Assembly: GCA_964518725.1 (NCBI GenBank)
Contig: CAZFKP010000004.1
Coordinates: 1 to 64,000, forward strand
From: JANRKF01 sp964518725
Lineage (GTDB): Bacteria > Pseudomonadota > Alphaproteobacteria > Rickettsiales > SXRF01
Direction of reading: 5' to 3'
Length of the DNA: 64,000 nucleotides
The notes under the pieces are model-generated. The model had not been told where the DNA came from. It saw only the letters and a program-made list of their open reading frames with translations, and did no database searches. Shown piece by piece: positions 15,175 to 23,822 of the stretch (its first letter is position 1; each line of letters starts with the position of its first letter). Both the position numbers and the translations under genes were made by a program.

Positions 15175-16912
15175 GTGGAATCTTTCGGATTTTTATGCGA
15201 ACATCGGCGCCAAAACCGTAGCGCAGGATGTGGCACGCGCCGAAAAACTATGTGCAGCATTTAAAAAATCCTATCAGGGAAAAGTCGCCAAAATGAGCGG
15301 CACATCGCTTGCCAAGGCCATTGCGGAATATGAAGCGCTGCAGGATGTAATGGGCAAGCTCGGTTCCTACGCCAGCCTGATGTTTGCGAAAAACATGCAA
15401 GACCCGAAAATCGCACAGTTCTACCAGAATACCAGCGAGAAACTCACTACCCTCTCCTCGCTGGTGCTGTTTTTCACGCTCGACATCAACAAGCTGTCGG
15501 ACGCACAGATGAAAGAAAAACTGAAAACCCCAGCGCTCAAAAAATACGGTTCGTGGATTCGCGATATCCGCAGCTTCAAACCGTATCAGCTCTCCGACGA
15601 AATCGAAAAACTTCTACTGGAAAAACAGGTGGCGGGTCGTGCCGCATGGAACCGGCTGTTCGATGAGACCATTGCTGGACTTCGCTTTCCGTATGAAGGA
15701 AAAGAGCTGAACGAGCCGCAGATTTTTGAATTTCTTTCCAGCAAAGACGGTAAGGTGCGCGAAAAAGCCGCGAAAGTCATCGGCGAGGTGTTCAAAAAAA
15801 ATGCACCGCTCTTTACCCTCGTCACCAACACGCTGGCAAAGGATAAAGAGATTGAGGATAACTGGCGTGGCTTTAAACAACCGATTTCCTCGCGCAATTT
15901 AAGCAACTGCATCGAAGACAATGTTGCCGATGCGCTGATCTCCGCCGTGCAGAAATCCTACCCGCAACTCTCGCACCGCTACTATAAACTCAAAGCAAAA
16001 TGGCTCGGCAAGAAGCATCTTGAATTCTGGGATCGCAACGCCCCGCTTCCCGGCGATGATGATAAGAAATGGGGCTGGGATGAAGCGAAAGAGCTGGTGC
16101 TCTCATCTTATGCGAGCTTCTCGCCGACGCTTGCAAAACATGGAAAAGTTTTTTTCGATAAACCATGGATCGACGCGGCGGTGACGCCCGGAAAAACCCC
16201 GGGAGCCTTTGCACACCCAACTGTTCCAAGCGTGCATCCGTACCTGCTCGTCAATTTCATGGGCAAATCACGCGATGTGATGACGCTGGCGCATGAACTT
16301 GGCCATGGCGTGCACCAGGTGCTTTCCAACAAGCAAGGGCCGCTCATGGCCGATACACCGTTGACACTGGCGGAAACCGCTTCCGTGTTCGGCGAGCAAC
16401 TCACCTTTCAGGAAATGCTCCGCCGCGAAAAAGACGCCAAACGCAAGCAACGCCTGATCGCAGCAAAAGTGGAAGATATGCTGAATACGGTCGTTCGCCA
16501 GATTGCCTTCTGCGAATTCGAGCGTCGCGTCCATGGCCAGCGCCGCAAAAGCGAACTCACCACTGACCAGATCGGCCAGATATGGCTCGACGTGCAGCGT
16601 GAAAGCCTTGGACCTGCGCTCAATCTCGGTGGCGATTACCAATATTTCTGGAGCTACATTCCCCACTTCATCCACTCGCCGTTTTATGTGTATGCTTATG
16701 CGTTCGGCGACTGCCTGGTGAACTCACTCTATGCGGTTTATCAAAGCGGCAAGGTAAAAGACTTCGAGAAAAAATATCTCGCGATGCTGGAAGCTGGCGG
16801 CACGCTGCGCCACAAGGAACTGCTCGCGCCGTTTGGATTAGACGCCTCCAAGCCCGCCTTCTGGCAGCAGGGCCTCGATATTATTTCGGGAATGATCGAC
16901 GAGCTTGAATAG
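15137..16912 (+). CDS. pepF: Oligoendopeptidase F, M3B family zinc peptidase
   Basis: 591 aa, typical for the family. The zinc-binding HExxH motif is MTLAHELGHGVHQ near residue 382, and the third ligand is the glutamate in LAETASVFGEQLTF about 28 residues later. The N-terminal 200 residues are the helical substrate-gating domain. It degrades short peptides in the cytoplasm. I start at ATG 15137 (MSKKQQAATKLPEWNLSDFY), because the alternative 5 codons upstream adds only a poor leader. It overlaps the end of the preceding gene. Confidence 0.92.
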   Translation: MSKKQQAATKLPEWNLSDFYANIGAKTVAQDVARAEKLCAAFKKSYQGKVAKMSGTSLAKAIAEYEALQDVMGKLGSYASLMFAKNMQDPKIAQFYQNTSEKLTTLSSLVLFFTLDINKLSDAQMKEKLKTPALKKYGSWIRDIRSFKPYQLSDEIEKLLLEKQVAGRAAWNRLFDETIAGLRFPYEGKELNEPQIFEFLSSKDGKVREKAAKVIGEVFKKNAPLFTLVTNTLAKDKEIEDNWRGFKQPISSRNLSNCIEDNVADALISAVQKSYPQLSHRYYKLKAKWLGKKHLEFWDRNAPLPGDDDKKWGWDEAKELVLSSYASFSPTLAKHGKVFFDKPWIDAAVTPGKTPGAFAHPTVPSVHPYLLVNFMGKSRDVMTLAHELGHGVHQVLSNKQGPLMADTPLTLAETASVFGEQLTFQEMLRREKDAKRKQRLIAAKVEDMLNTVVRQIAFCEFERRVHGQRRKSELTTDQIGQIWLDVQRESLGPALNLGGDYQYFWSYIPHFIHSPFYVYAYAFGDCLVNSLYAVYQSGKVKDFEKKYLAMLEAGGTLRHKELLAPFGLDASKPAFWQQGLDIISGMIDELE

Positions 16913-16914
16913 CG

Positions 16915-17874
16915 CTAGCTAACCCCTGGACCGGTGCGACGTGGTGGGACAAATTCCTTCCGTGCAATGCGCTCAAGCAGCGGATCGATGCCCTGTTCCA
17001 GATGTCCAAGAACAGCTTGCATGGCGCGATGCAGGCTCTTTCGACCTGGCCTGGCTTGCCTCTCTGCTGCACGCAACGGCTCCAGATGCTCCTCAGTGTT
17101 CATTATCACCAGGCTGCCTAAACATGCCAGAGCGACCACCCCGCCGACCGCAGAGGTCACATTACCCACCGCGCCAATCTTGCTATCCTCCTGCCATTTC
17201 TGCATCATTTCCGCGGTGCGGGAAAGGTCGGCGTCCTCGCGCTGTTTGCGTGCTTCGGCGAGTGCGTTCTGCGCGTCTATTTGCACCGCTCCAGAACCTT
17301 CTTCTTCCTCTTCCTTTCGCCTCATCTCATCCACCTGTCCCGGTTTTAAATCGGGTTTTCCAAAAGTATGATGATACCCGGCAACCAACGGTGGCGACAC
17401 CGCCGCCGTTGCACCCGCCGCCCCAATGCCAACCAAGACGCACATAAACCGCCGCCGACCGAGCTGTAGTTCATCCAACTCATCAAGTTGCTGACGAACG
17501 TACTCAGGCAAATAATATCGGCTGACGGCAAATTTCTCCACATCATTGAATTTTGGAAGATCGATGCGCGAATCAGCACCTGATAAGGAGCGTTTTGCCA
17601 AAGCCGCCCCACCATGCGAGGGATCCATCCTGTCCCACGCCGATTCCGAATGACCCCATCGATCTAGTTTTACAAGGAACGATTGAACGGCGGCAAGCCC
17701 GGCAAGCGCTTTTTGGTCGTCATCCCAGACGGGATAGGCGGCGCCATCATAAATGACTTCCAGCACAGCAAGCCATTTTGCATTCATTCCCGCCGCATCT
17801 TTTTTTTGCGCTTCCAAGCCTGCTTTAAAAGCGTAGGCAAACTCAAGGCGAGACAATCTTGAATCATCTGGCAT
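16915..17874 (-). CDS. Membrane protein of unknown function with acidic coiled-coil region
   Basis: 319 aa. Two hydrophobic segments are visible: residues 141-163 (MCVLVGIGAAGATAAVSPPLV) and about 236-258 (VGNVTSAVGGVVALACLGSLV). Between them is a charged stretch with EEEEE and a predicted coiled coil (ALAEARKQREDADLSRTAEMMQ). The N-terminal 140 residues are soluble and the C-terminal 55 residues basic. No family is recognised. It follows phaR on the same strand after 32 bp, so it may be read from that promoter. It ends 2 bp from the end of pepF, so the two genes converge. Confidence 0.55.
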   Translation of the reverse strand: MPDDSRLSRLEFAYAFKAGLEAQKKDAAGMNAKWLAVLEVIYDGAAYPVWDDDQKALAGLAAVQSFLVKLDRWGHSESAWDRMDPSHGGAALAKRSLSGADSRIDLPKFNDVEKFAVSRYYLPEYVRQQLDELDELQLGRRRFMCVLVGIGAAGATAAVSPPLVAGYHHTFGKPDLKPGQVDEMRRKEEEEEGSGAVQIDAQNALAEARKQREDADLSRTAEMMQKWQEDSKIGAVGNVTSAVGGVVALACLGSLVIMNTEEHLEPLRAAERQARPGRKSLHRAMQAVLGHLEQGIDPLLERIARKEFVPPRRTGPGVS

Positions 17875-17906
17875 CACAGCCTTTTTATAACAAAAATCCG
17901 AACCGG

Positions 17907-18431
17907 TTATTTCTTTTTCTCTTCCTTTTCATCCACCCCCGCAAACATTGTCGAAAACGGCGTGAACATGCTCATGGTTTTTTCAAAAAGAGCAACGTTC
18001 TGCTTGGCGATTTCCTCAAACGGATTGCCCATTTTCCCAAGTGCGCCCATTTTAAACGGCGACATCTCCCCCATCTTACCGAACATGGATTTCAGGCGAT
18101 CCTGATTGGCCACAAACCCCTGCATGCTGGCTTCAAGGTAATTCCCCATCACATCCTGCATGCCATGATCGTAAAACTGGATGACATTCCGCAGGAAATC
18201 GGTCGGCAACATGGTAAAACCCTTGGTTTCCTGCTCGAAAATGATCTGCGCCAGCACCTGGCGGGTCAAATCCTGACCGGTTTTGGCGTCAACCACCACA
18301 AAATCCTTGCCGGACTTCACACGTTTGCATAAATCCTCCAGCGTAATGTAGGCGCTGGTTTCAGTATCATACAACCGGCGGTTGGCGTATTTCTTGATAA
18401 TGACGGGTTTCTTTTTTTCAGTTGATGGCAT
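17907..18431 (-). CDS. phaR: Polyhydroxyalkanoate synthesis regulator PhaR
   Basis: 174 aa. KKPVIIKKYANRRLYDTETS near residues 6-24 is the hallmark of the PHB/PHA accumulation regulator DNA-binding domain, followed by the accumulation domain (VVVDAKTGQDLTRQVLAQII). The C-terminal third is Met/Phe-rich (ENVALFEKTMSMFTPF-like) and probably binds granules. PhaR represses phasin and synthase genes and is released when it binds PHB granules. It is divergent from the small PhaE-like and phaC-like genes, which is the expected target region. ATG at 18443 is an alternative start. Confidence 0.9.
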   Translation of the reverse strand: MPSTEKKKPVIIKKYANRRLYDTETSAYITLEDLCKRVKSGKDFVVVDAKTGQDLTRQVLAQIIFEQETKGFTMLPTDFLRNVIQFYDHGMQDVMGNYLEASMQGFVANQDRLKSMFGKMGEMSPFKMGALGKMGNPFEEIAKQNVALFEKTMSMFTPFSTMFAGVDEKEEKKK

Positions 18432-18442
18432 AAGAAAATCCA

Positions 18443-18477
18443 TTGATTAACATGCGGATAGGTGTTTATGGTAGCAC
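18443..18477 (+). promoter_or_regulatory. Possible promoter of the PHB synthase unit
   Basis: TTGATT (18443-18448) and TATGGT (about 18467-18472) are separated by about 18 bp and lie between the divergent phaR and the small PhaE-like gene. Transcription from here would start near 18479, which favours the ATG at 18509 for the first gene. PhaR binding here is likely by analogy but not read from sequence. Confidence 0.35.
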
Positions 18478-18508
18478 TTCGGCTCCCTCACCGCAATCGT
18501 TTAATCCT

Positions 18509-18835
18509 ATGCCCAACAGCTCGTACCAGCATATGGCCAAAGAATTCATGGACTTATGGCAACGCCAGATGGCCAGCGTCATTAGTGACAAACAATTTAT
18601 TCAGTCTATGCTGGAAATGATCGAATCCATGAAAATGCCCTATGCAGCCACCGCTCAACCTTCCAACCCTGCCCATGCATCTGGCGCTGACGCTGATGTA
18701 CACACTCAGCTGGCCTACCGCCTTGCAATGTGCGAACGACGGCTTGCTGCCCTTGAAAAAGCCACTGAAAAAAAAGCTGCACCAAAAAAAGCTGCACGAA
18801 AAACTGCACCACGAAGCAAAAAACCGCAGCAGTGA
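18509..18835 (+). CDS. Small PhaE/phasin-like protein with a Lys/Ala-rich histone-H1-like tail
   Basis: 108 aa from the ATG at 18509; an ATG at 18452 would add 19 low-complexity residues, and neither has a ribosome binding site. Residues 8-40 are amphipathic helix (EFMDLWQRQMASVISDKQF). Residues 70-90 can form a coiled coil (AYRLAMCERRLAALEKATEK). The last 22 residues (KKAAPKKAARKTAPRSKKP) resemble the DNA-binding AAKP-type tail of PhaF phasins. It sits directly before and overlaps the class III-like phaC, where phaE normally lies. So it may be a short synthase partner or a granule-nucleoid linker. This function is inferred. Confidence 0.55.
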   Translation: MPNSSYQHMAKEFMDLWQRQMASVISDKQFIQSMLEMIESMKMPYAATAQPSNPAHASGADADVHTQLAYRLAMCERRLAALEKATEKKAAPKKAARKTAPRSKKPQQ

Positions 18836-19829
18836 GCTGTTGCTCGCCGTCCAACGTTACGCCGCCACCGAATATGTCCGCGACATGCCGGAAGCACCCT
18901 GTATCTGGCAACACGGAAATGCGCGGCTGCTCGATTACGGCCATCAGGCCGGCGATGATTGTCACAGTGTCATGCTGTTTGTCCCCTCGCTCATCAACCG
19001 TTACTATGTCCTCGACCTGCAGAAAGACCGTAGCCTGCTGCGGTTCCTCGCCTCACAGGGCGTCTACCCGCTAGTGCTTGACTGGGGAACGCCCGGCGCA
19101 ATGGAGGAAACGTTCGGTGCCGGCGATTACGTCACCGACATATTGCTGCCGGCCATCGATTTTATCCACCAGACTTCCGGCCAGCCAGTATCGCTCGGCG
19201 GCTACTGCATGGGCGGTGTGCTGGCGATCGCGGCGGCACAACTCCGCCCGAAAAAAGTGGATAAGCTTGCCCTGTTTGCCACACCGTGGGATTTTCATTG
19301 CAAGGAATTTTCGCCGTTCATCATGAACGCGCCGTGGCAGGAACGGCTGGACGACATCCTGGCACAGAAAGACACTCTGCCCGCCGAAATCATCCAGGCA
19401 TTATTTTACCTGACCGATCCATTCGTGTTTGAACAAAAATTCCGGCGCTTCCTTTCGCTCGACAGCGAATCGCGGGCAGCCAAAGATTTCATCGCGCTTG
19501 AACATTGGGTGAATGACGGCGTAGCGATGACCAGCGGCGTCGCACAGGATTGCCTGGTCGGTTGGGCACAACGCAATGATTTGCAGCGCGAGGAGTGGGT
19601 GGTGAACGGCAAAAAAATAAGCGCACGCAAAGTGAAGCAGCCAACCTTTATCGCCATTCCGAAACAGGATCATGTCGTGCCGTATGATTGCGCGATGGCG
19701 CTAGCACAGGCCATGCCCCACGCCCATCTCGTCCATCCCGGCTCCGGTCATGTCGGCATGATCGTCGGCTCCCGCGCTCGAACCGAATGCTGGCTACCGC
19801 TGGTAGAATGGCTGCAACGGGGGTCGTGA
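18642..19829 (+). CDS. phaC: Poly(3-hydroxyalkanoate) synthase, class III-like (PhaC)
   Basis: 395 aa in the open frame, though the true start is unclear: the first 45 residues overlap the previous gene in another frame and include a Lys-rich stretch, so a start near 18740 is possible. The lipase-like box is GGYCMGG near residue 187 with the catalytic cysteine. The Asp is in PKQDHVVP near 347 and the His in GSGHVGM near 373, giving the complete Cys-Asp-His triad. VLDWGTPG near 150 is also conserved. Its size matches class III PhaC (about 355 aa) rather than class I (about 590). It polymerises hydroxyacyl-CoA on granules. Its stop overlaps the next start (TGATG). Confidence 0.85.
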   Translation: MQPPLNLPTLPMHLALTLMYTLSWPTALQCANDGLLPLKKPLKKKLHQKKLHEKLHHEAKNRSSELLLAVQRYAATEYVRDMPEAPCIWQHGNARLLDYGHQAGDDCHSVMLFVPSLINRYYVLDLQKDRSLLRFLASQGVYPLVLDWGTPGAMEETFGAGDYVTDILLPAIDFIHQTSGQPVSLGGYCMGGVLAIAAAQLRPKKVDKLALFATPWDFHCKEFSPFIMNAPWQERLDDILAQKDTLPAEIIQALFYLTDPFVFEQKFRRFLSLDSESRAAKDFIALEHWVNDGVAMTSGVAQDCLVGWAQRNDLQREEWVVNGKKISARKVKQPTFIAIPKQDHVVPYDCAMALAQAMPHAHLVHPGSGHVGMIVGSRARTECWLPLVEWLQRGS

Positions 19830-21076
19830 TGCATAAATCCGTGTACGATGTCCTGCATAAAAAATACACGCTGCACCGGAAACTTCCGCCGGAACAGGAG
19901 GCACTGGCACAAGCCATCATCACGTCGGGGAAAATGCGGCTCGATGCTGATACGGAATCGAATTTCGTGCGACTGCTGGTGCCGGAAGAACGGATTGACA
20001 TCACGATCTCCATGCGCGAACTGAACACGCCGAATCTACGCGCCTTGCTGCAATCACGCTTGCTGGCAATGCTTTCCAAACGCCACAATAACGCCGCGGC
20101 ACGAACGCTGGTAACCAATTACCTCGAAAAAGCCACCCAGGATATGGCTCGGCGTCACCCGGTAAAACCGCGCACCGAAACCATGATGGCGCGGGCGCTG
20201 GTGCTCTGCAATGAGCTGCCCGTAATCCGGCTTATCCATCTGGAAGGCGCAGAGATATTTATTTCCTTCGGCCAGTCCGTGGGCGAGGTAATGGATGTGG
20301 CGCGCTGGGAGCAAGCCGGTGAGAATAGCGGGCTACAAGCCGCGGGCGGCGGTGAAAACGCCGTCTACGTTTCCTGCGGCGGACACCCGTTCCTTGAGGA
20401 AAAAGAGTTCCGTCATTCTGGAGATGGCTCGGCAGCACTCGCCCGCTTCATGATTATCGCCGCCCAGGAAACCGGCCATAATGGCGACATGGTGCGCGGC
20501 GCGAACGGCCAGTGGATCGGACGTTATTCCGCAACGGACTGGCAACGCGAACCAAGCCCGAAAGCCGGTGCCGGGCGGTTGGCCGACATCGCCACCACCG
20601 AACACACATGGTCGGAATGCCAGCGGCTTGGCCTGAACCGCATCGCCGAATGGGAGCGGCATTTGCAGTTTTACCGCAAAATGGAGGTGCGGAGCTGGCG
20701 CTCGGTGTTCGTCTGGTGCAGCACCAAGCTCGGCTGGCAGCTTTTCAGGCTGCTCATGAAAAAGCGCAGCCACAGCGCCCTGCCACGCCTGCAACGCGAT
20801 ATCTATCCCTGCATGCTGCTGCAAACATTCTTCTCCGACATGCTCGCCAATCTTGATCCGCAGGCCGATGTCTACCGCCGCAACAATCCGAGAGAAGAAG
20901 AGGCCGTCGCCTGCATCGAAGCCGTTGCCCGCGTGCCGCAACAGGTGGTGAAATGGGGACATCAGGCCGTGCGAATCACCACGCCGGCGCTCTATGCATT
21001 TTACTATGGCGAGATTGTTTCCGCATGCGAGAAAGCCGCACGGGCGATGCTGCAACGCAGCAAAAATGGCGAATAA
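19829..21076 (+). CDS. Unknown conserved-looking gene inside the PHB operon
   Basis: 415 aa from the ATG that overlaps the phaC stop (TGATG), so translation is coupled. The protein is soluble, helical and basic, with Trp/Arg-rich segments (EWERHLQFYRKMEVRSWRS near 265) and no signal peptide or membrane segment. I see no catalytic motif that I can name. A glycine-rich turn (AAGGGENAVYVSCGGHPF near 175) might be a binding loop. Placement between phaC and phaA suggests a role in granule formation or PHB turnover, which is inference only. Confidence 0.6.
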   Translation: MHKSVYDVLHKKYTLHRKLPPEQEALAQAIITSGKMRLDADTESNFVRLLVPEERIDITISMRELNTPNLRALLQSRLLAMLSKRHNNAAARTLVTNYLEKATQDMARRHPVKPRTETMMARALVLCNELPVIRLIHLEGAEIFISFGQSVGEVMDVARWEQAGENSGLQAAGGGENAVYVSCGGHPFLEEKEFRHSGDGSAALARFMIIAAQETGHNGDMVRGANGQWIGRYSATDWQREPSPKAGAGRLADIATTEHTWSECQRLGLNRIAEWERHLQFYRKMEVRSWRSVFVWCSTKLGWQLFRLLMKKRSHSALPRLQRDIYPCMLLQTFFSDMLANLDPQADVYRRNNPREEEAVACIEAVARVPQQVVKWGHQAVRITTPALYAFYYGEIVSACEKAARAMLQRSKNGE

Positions 21077-21139
21077 CTCTGGACATTTTGCACGCGGCTA
21101 CCTATGTAGCACTCGCAACCTAAAATACAGGAGAACTCT

Positions 21140-22324
21140 ATGGCCTCAGATCAGGACATTGTCATCGTCGGCGCGGTACGCACACCCATCGGTACCTTCA
21201 ACGGCTCGCTCTCATCATTGCCAGCGCATGCGCTGGGTGCGATTGCGATCAAGGAATTGCTCGCACGCACCAAGGTGGAAGGCGAAGCGATTTCAGAAGT
21301 CATTCTCGGCCAAATCCTGACCGCGCATTGCGGCCCGAATCCGGCTCGCCGTGCCATGCTCGACGCAGGCATCCCGAAAGAAACCCCGGCATGGGGCATG
21401 AACCAGTTGTGCGGCTCCGGCCTTCGCGCTGTGTGTCTCGCCTACCAGGCGGTAAAAACCGGCGATTCCGATATCGTGATTGCCGGTGGGCAGGAAAGCA
21501 TGAGCCAATCGCCGCACGCCATCCCAATGAGAAACGGCACGAAAATGGGCAGCGCCACCATGGTGGATACCATGCTGTATGACGCGCTCGTCGATCCGTT
21601 CCACAATATCCATATGGGTGTGACGGCGGAAAACGTCGCGAAAGAATTCGGCCTCACCCGCCAGGAGCAGGACGAGTTCGCACTTGCTTCGCAACTGAAA
21701 GCGTCGGCGGCCATTAAAGCCGGAACATTCAAAGACGAAATCGTACCGGTCACCATCAAAGGCAAAAAAGGCGACACGGTGGTGGAAAACGATGAAGGCC
21801 CGCGCGCCGACACCACCATCGAAGGCCTCGCCAAACTCCGCCCTGCGTTTGACAAAGAAGGCACGGTGACCGCGGGCAATGCATCCGGCATCAATGACGG
21901 CGCAGCAGTCGTGATGGTGATGACACGCGGTGAAGCCACCAAGCGCGGCCTGAAACCGCTGGCCACCATCAAGAGCTGGGCGCATGCGGGGCTAGACCCG
22001 GCGATCATGGGTCTGGGTCCGATTTACGCGTCCAAAAAAGCGCTCGCCAAAGCTGGCTGGAAGCATGAAGACCTCGATCTCATCGAAGCGAACGAAGCCT
22101 TCGCCGCACAAGCCATCGCGGTGAACAAGGAGATGGGCTGGGATTTAAGCAAGGTGAACGTAAACGGCGGCGCGATCGCCCTCGGCCATCCGGTCGGCGC
22201 ATCCGGCGCGCGCGTGCTCACTGGCCTGCTCTATGAAATGAACCGCCGCGACGCCAAGAAAGGCATCGCGACACTGTGCATCGGTGGCGGCATGGGCGTT
22301 GCCATGTGCTTGGAACGTGATTAA
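21140..22324 (+). CDS. phaA: Acetyl-CoA acetyltransferase (beta-ketothiolase)
   Basis: 394 aa, the standard thiolase length. The acylated cysteine is in [11 protein letters not shown] near residue 89. The C-terminal motifs are [19 protein letters not shown] near 340-358, with the catalytic His, and [10 protein letters not shown] near 378, with the second Cys. It condenses two acetyl-CoA to acetoacetyl-CoA, the first step of PHB synthesis. A GGAG ribosome binding site precedes the start. It is followed after 23 bp by phaB. Confidence 0.95.
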   Translation: MASDQDIVIVGAVRTPIGTFNGSLSSLPAHALGAIAIKELLARTKVEGEAISEVILGQILTAHCGPNPARRAMLDAGIPKETPAWGMNQLCGSGLRAVCLAYQAVKTGDSDIVIAGGQESMSQSPHAIPMRNGTKMGSATMVDTMLYDALVDPFHNIHMGVTAENVAKEFGLTRQEQDEFALASQLKASAAIKAGTFKDEIVPVTIKGKKGDTVVENDEGPRADTTIEGLAKLRPAFDKEGTVTAGNASGINDGAAVVMVMTRGEATKRGLKPLATIKSWAHAGLDPAIMGLGPIYASKKALAKAGWKHEDLDLIEANEAFAAQAIAVNKEMGWDLSKVNVNGGAIALGHPVGASGARVLTGLLYEMNRRDAKKGIATLCIGGGMGVAMCLERD

Positions 22325-22347
22325 TTAAACCTGAAGGACAGAAAGAA

Positions 22348-23076
22348 ATGACACAACGAATTGCTTTAGTAACCGGCGGCACCCGAGGTATCGGCGCGGC
22401 CATCTCCATCGGCCTGAAAAACGCCGACTATAAAGTGGCCGCGAACTATGCGGGCAACGATGAAGCAGCGGCTAAATTCAAAGCAGAAACCGGCATTGAA
22501 ACCTTCAAATTCAACATCGCGGATTTCACCGAATGCCAAACCGGCGTGAAAGCCGTCGTTGAAAAAATGGGCGGGTCGGTCGATGTGCTGGTGAATAACG
22601 CGGGCATCACGCGTGACACCGCCATGCATAAAATGGATGAGCAAAAATGGCGCGAAGTGGTCATCACCGATTTGAACAGCTGCTTCTATATGTCGCGTGC
22701 AGTGATTGAATCGATGCGCGAACGCAGCTTCGGCCGCATCATCAATATCAGCTCGATGAACGGCCAGCTCGGCCAGTTCGGCCAGACCAACTATGCGGCG
22801 GCCAAAGCCGGTATCTTCGGTTTCACCAAAGCGCTCGCACGCGAATCCGCCGCCAAGGGCATCACGGTGAACGCGGTGGCGCCGGGCTACATCGCCACCG
22901 ACATGGTGAAGTCGATCAAGGAAGACGTTATGAAACAAATCGTTGCCGGCATTCCAGTCGGTCGTCTCGGCGAGCCGGAAGAAGTGGCGCGGTGCGTGGT
23001 GTTCTTAGCGGCCGACGGCGCGGCCTTCATTACCGGCGAAACACTCTCGGTCAACGGCGGGCAATATATGGAGTAG
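22348..23076 (+). CDS. phaB: Acetoacetyl-CoA reductase
   Basis: 242 aa short-chain dehydrogenase. The cofactor motif VTGGTRGIGAAI lies at residues 8-19, the NNAG motif near 88 (LVNNAGITRD), and the catalytic Ser-Tyr-Lys as INISSMNGQ...TNYAAAKAG near 135-155. It reduces acetoacetyl-CoA to (R)-3-hydroxybutyryl-CoA with NADPH, feeding the PhaC synthase. The AAGGA site precedes the ATG. It is last in the PHB operon. A structured repeat starts 14 bp after its stop. Confidence 0.95.
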   Translation: MTQRIALVTGGTRGIGAAISIGLKNADYKVAANYAGNDEAAAKFKAETGIETFKFNIADFTECQTGVKAVVEKMGGSVDVLVNNAGITRDTAMHKMDEQKWREVVITDLNSCFYMSRAVIESMRERSFGRIINISSMNGQLGQFGQTNYAAAKAGIFGFTKALARESAAKGITVNAVAPGYIATDMVKSIKEDVMKQIVAGIPVGRLGEPEEVARCVVFLAADGAAFITGETLSVNGGQYME

Positions 23077-23090
23077 TCTTTGAGTGGCTT

Positions 23091-23157
23091 CCGGTGCGCG
23101 CTGCTGCGCGCCCCATGAAGCGAGCTCAGGGCTGGTTCGGCGCTCCTCGCCTCTCAT
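23091..23157 (-). repeat. Dispersed structured repeat, copy 1
   Basis: About 67 bp that, read on the minus strand, match 39604-39669 with about 80% identity and one gap. Two hairpins are kept in both copies: a short one with an AGGAG loop and a 6-bp GC stem with an AGCA loop. In the second stem, two base pairs are swapped between copies (GCGCGC in this copy, GCGGCC in the other) on both arms together, so the pairing is preserved. It lies between the convergent phaB and ccmB genes. Confidence 0.7.
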
Positions 23158-23198
23158 AACGATTATTGCCATCCCCGCGTAGACGGGAATCCATTCCC
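23158..23198. repeat. Short GC hairpin of a common dispersed-repeat type
   Basis: Positions 23170-23195 contain CCATCCCCGCGTAGACGGG followed by AATCCATTCC. The inverted halves CCCG and CGGG flank a six-base loop. Motifs of the form CCATCCCCGCG...CGGGAATCCAT occur as scattered intergenic elements in many proteobacterial genomes. Only one copy is visible in this window. Confidence 0.35.
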
Positions 23199-23822
23199 TT
23201 AGGTAAGCTTCAGTACCGAAGCCGATACATAACAGCTAAACGGCACACTGGCGAGCGATGCCGCTGCAAGCAATAATATCTCGCCCGCGCCGCCGACAGA
23301 ACTTGCGAAAATAACCAGCGGCATCAAGAGCGGCAGGCTGATGAGCGCAGGCAGCAACCCACCGCGGCGGCTGCCGAGCGTGAACGCCGCCGTGAGGATG
23401 CTAACCGCGGCAATGCCGGGCGAGAGCAGCACCATCCGCATCATGACATCGGCGGCCTGCGGCCGGTCAAGTCCGGCCATCATCGACAGCAACGGCAGAG
23501 TCAGCAATATTGGCATGAGCTGCACCACCCACTGGCCGATGAGTTTCGCCAGCACGACCAGCTCCAGCGCCGGGGCTTTCAGCACATATTGCTCCATCGT
23601 CCCATCCTCATAATCCTGCTCGAAAATGAGCGGCTGCGCCGTAACACTTGCCAGCACCAGTGCCACCACCATGACCGAAAGTGCATACTGCTCCATCGCT
23701 TCCGGCGAAAGCGCAAAGGCAAACAGGGTGAAGACGATAATGTAAAATGCGAGGCAACCCATCGCACCACCCCCCTTGCGGAATGCCAGCCTGATGGTTT
23801 GGGAGAGAACAAGGCTAAACAT
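23199..23822 (-). CDS. ccmB: Heme exporter protein CcmB
   Basis: 207 aa, close to the usual 220. Six hydrophobic segments span the protein (for example MGCLAFYIIVFTLFAFALS near 20 and VVALVLASVTAQPLIF near 53). FEQDYEDGTMEQYVLKAP near 68-85 is the conserved cytoplasmic loop of CcmB that meets the ATPase. Together with CcmA it forms the inner-membrane ABC complex of cytochrome c maturation that releases heme from CcmE. Its start overlaps the ccmA stop by 8 bp. No ccmC or ccmE is in the window. Confidence 0.88.
   Translation of the reverse strand: MFSLVLSQTIRLAFRKGGGAMGCLAFYIIVFTLFAFALSPEAMEQYALSVMVVALVLASVTAQPLIFEQDYEDGTMEQYVLKAPALELVVLAKLIGQWVVQLMPILLTLPLLSMMAGLDRPQAADVMMRMVLLSPGIAAVSILTAAFTLGSRRGGLLPALISLPLLMPLVIFASSVGGAGEILLLAAASLASVPFSCYVSASVLKLT

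Noticed and set aside
17878..17906. TTGTTATAAAA sequence before 16915-17874 that resembles a PHO half-box
   Set aside because: It overlaps the start codon region, lacks a second half-site at 11 bp and has no room for a -10.
23081..23198. Possible terminator for the PHB operon within the dispersed repeat
   Set aside because: The stems are strong, but no T-run follows on the plus strand, so it cannot be called a standard Rho-independent terminator.
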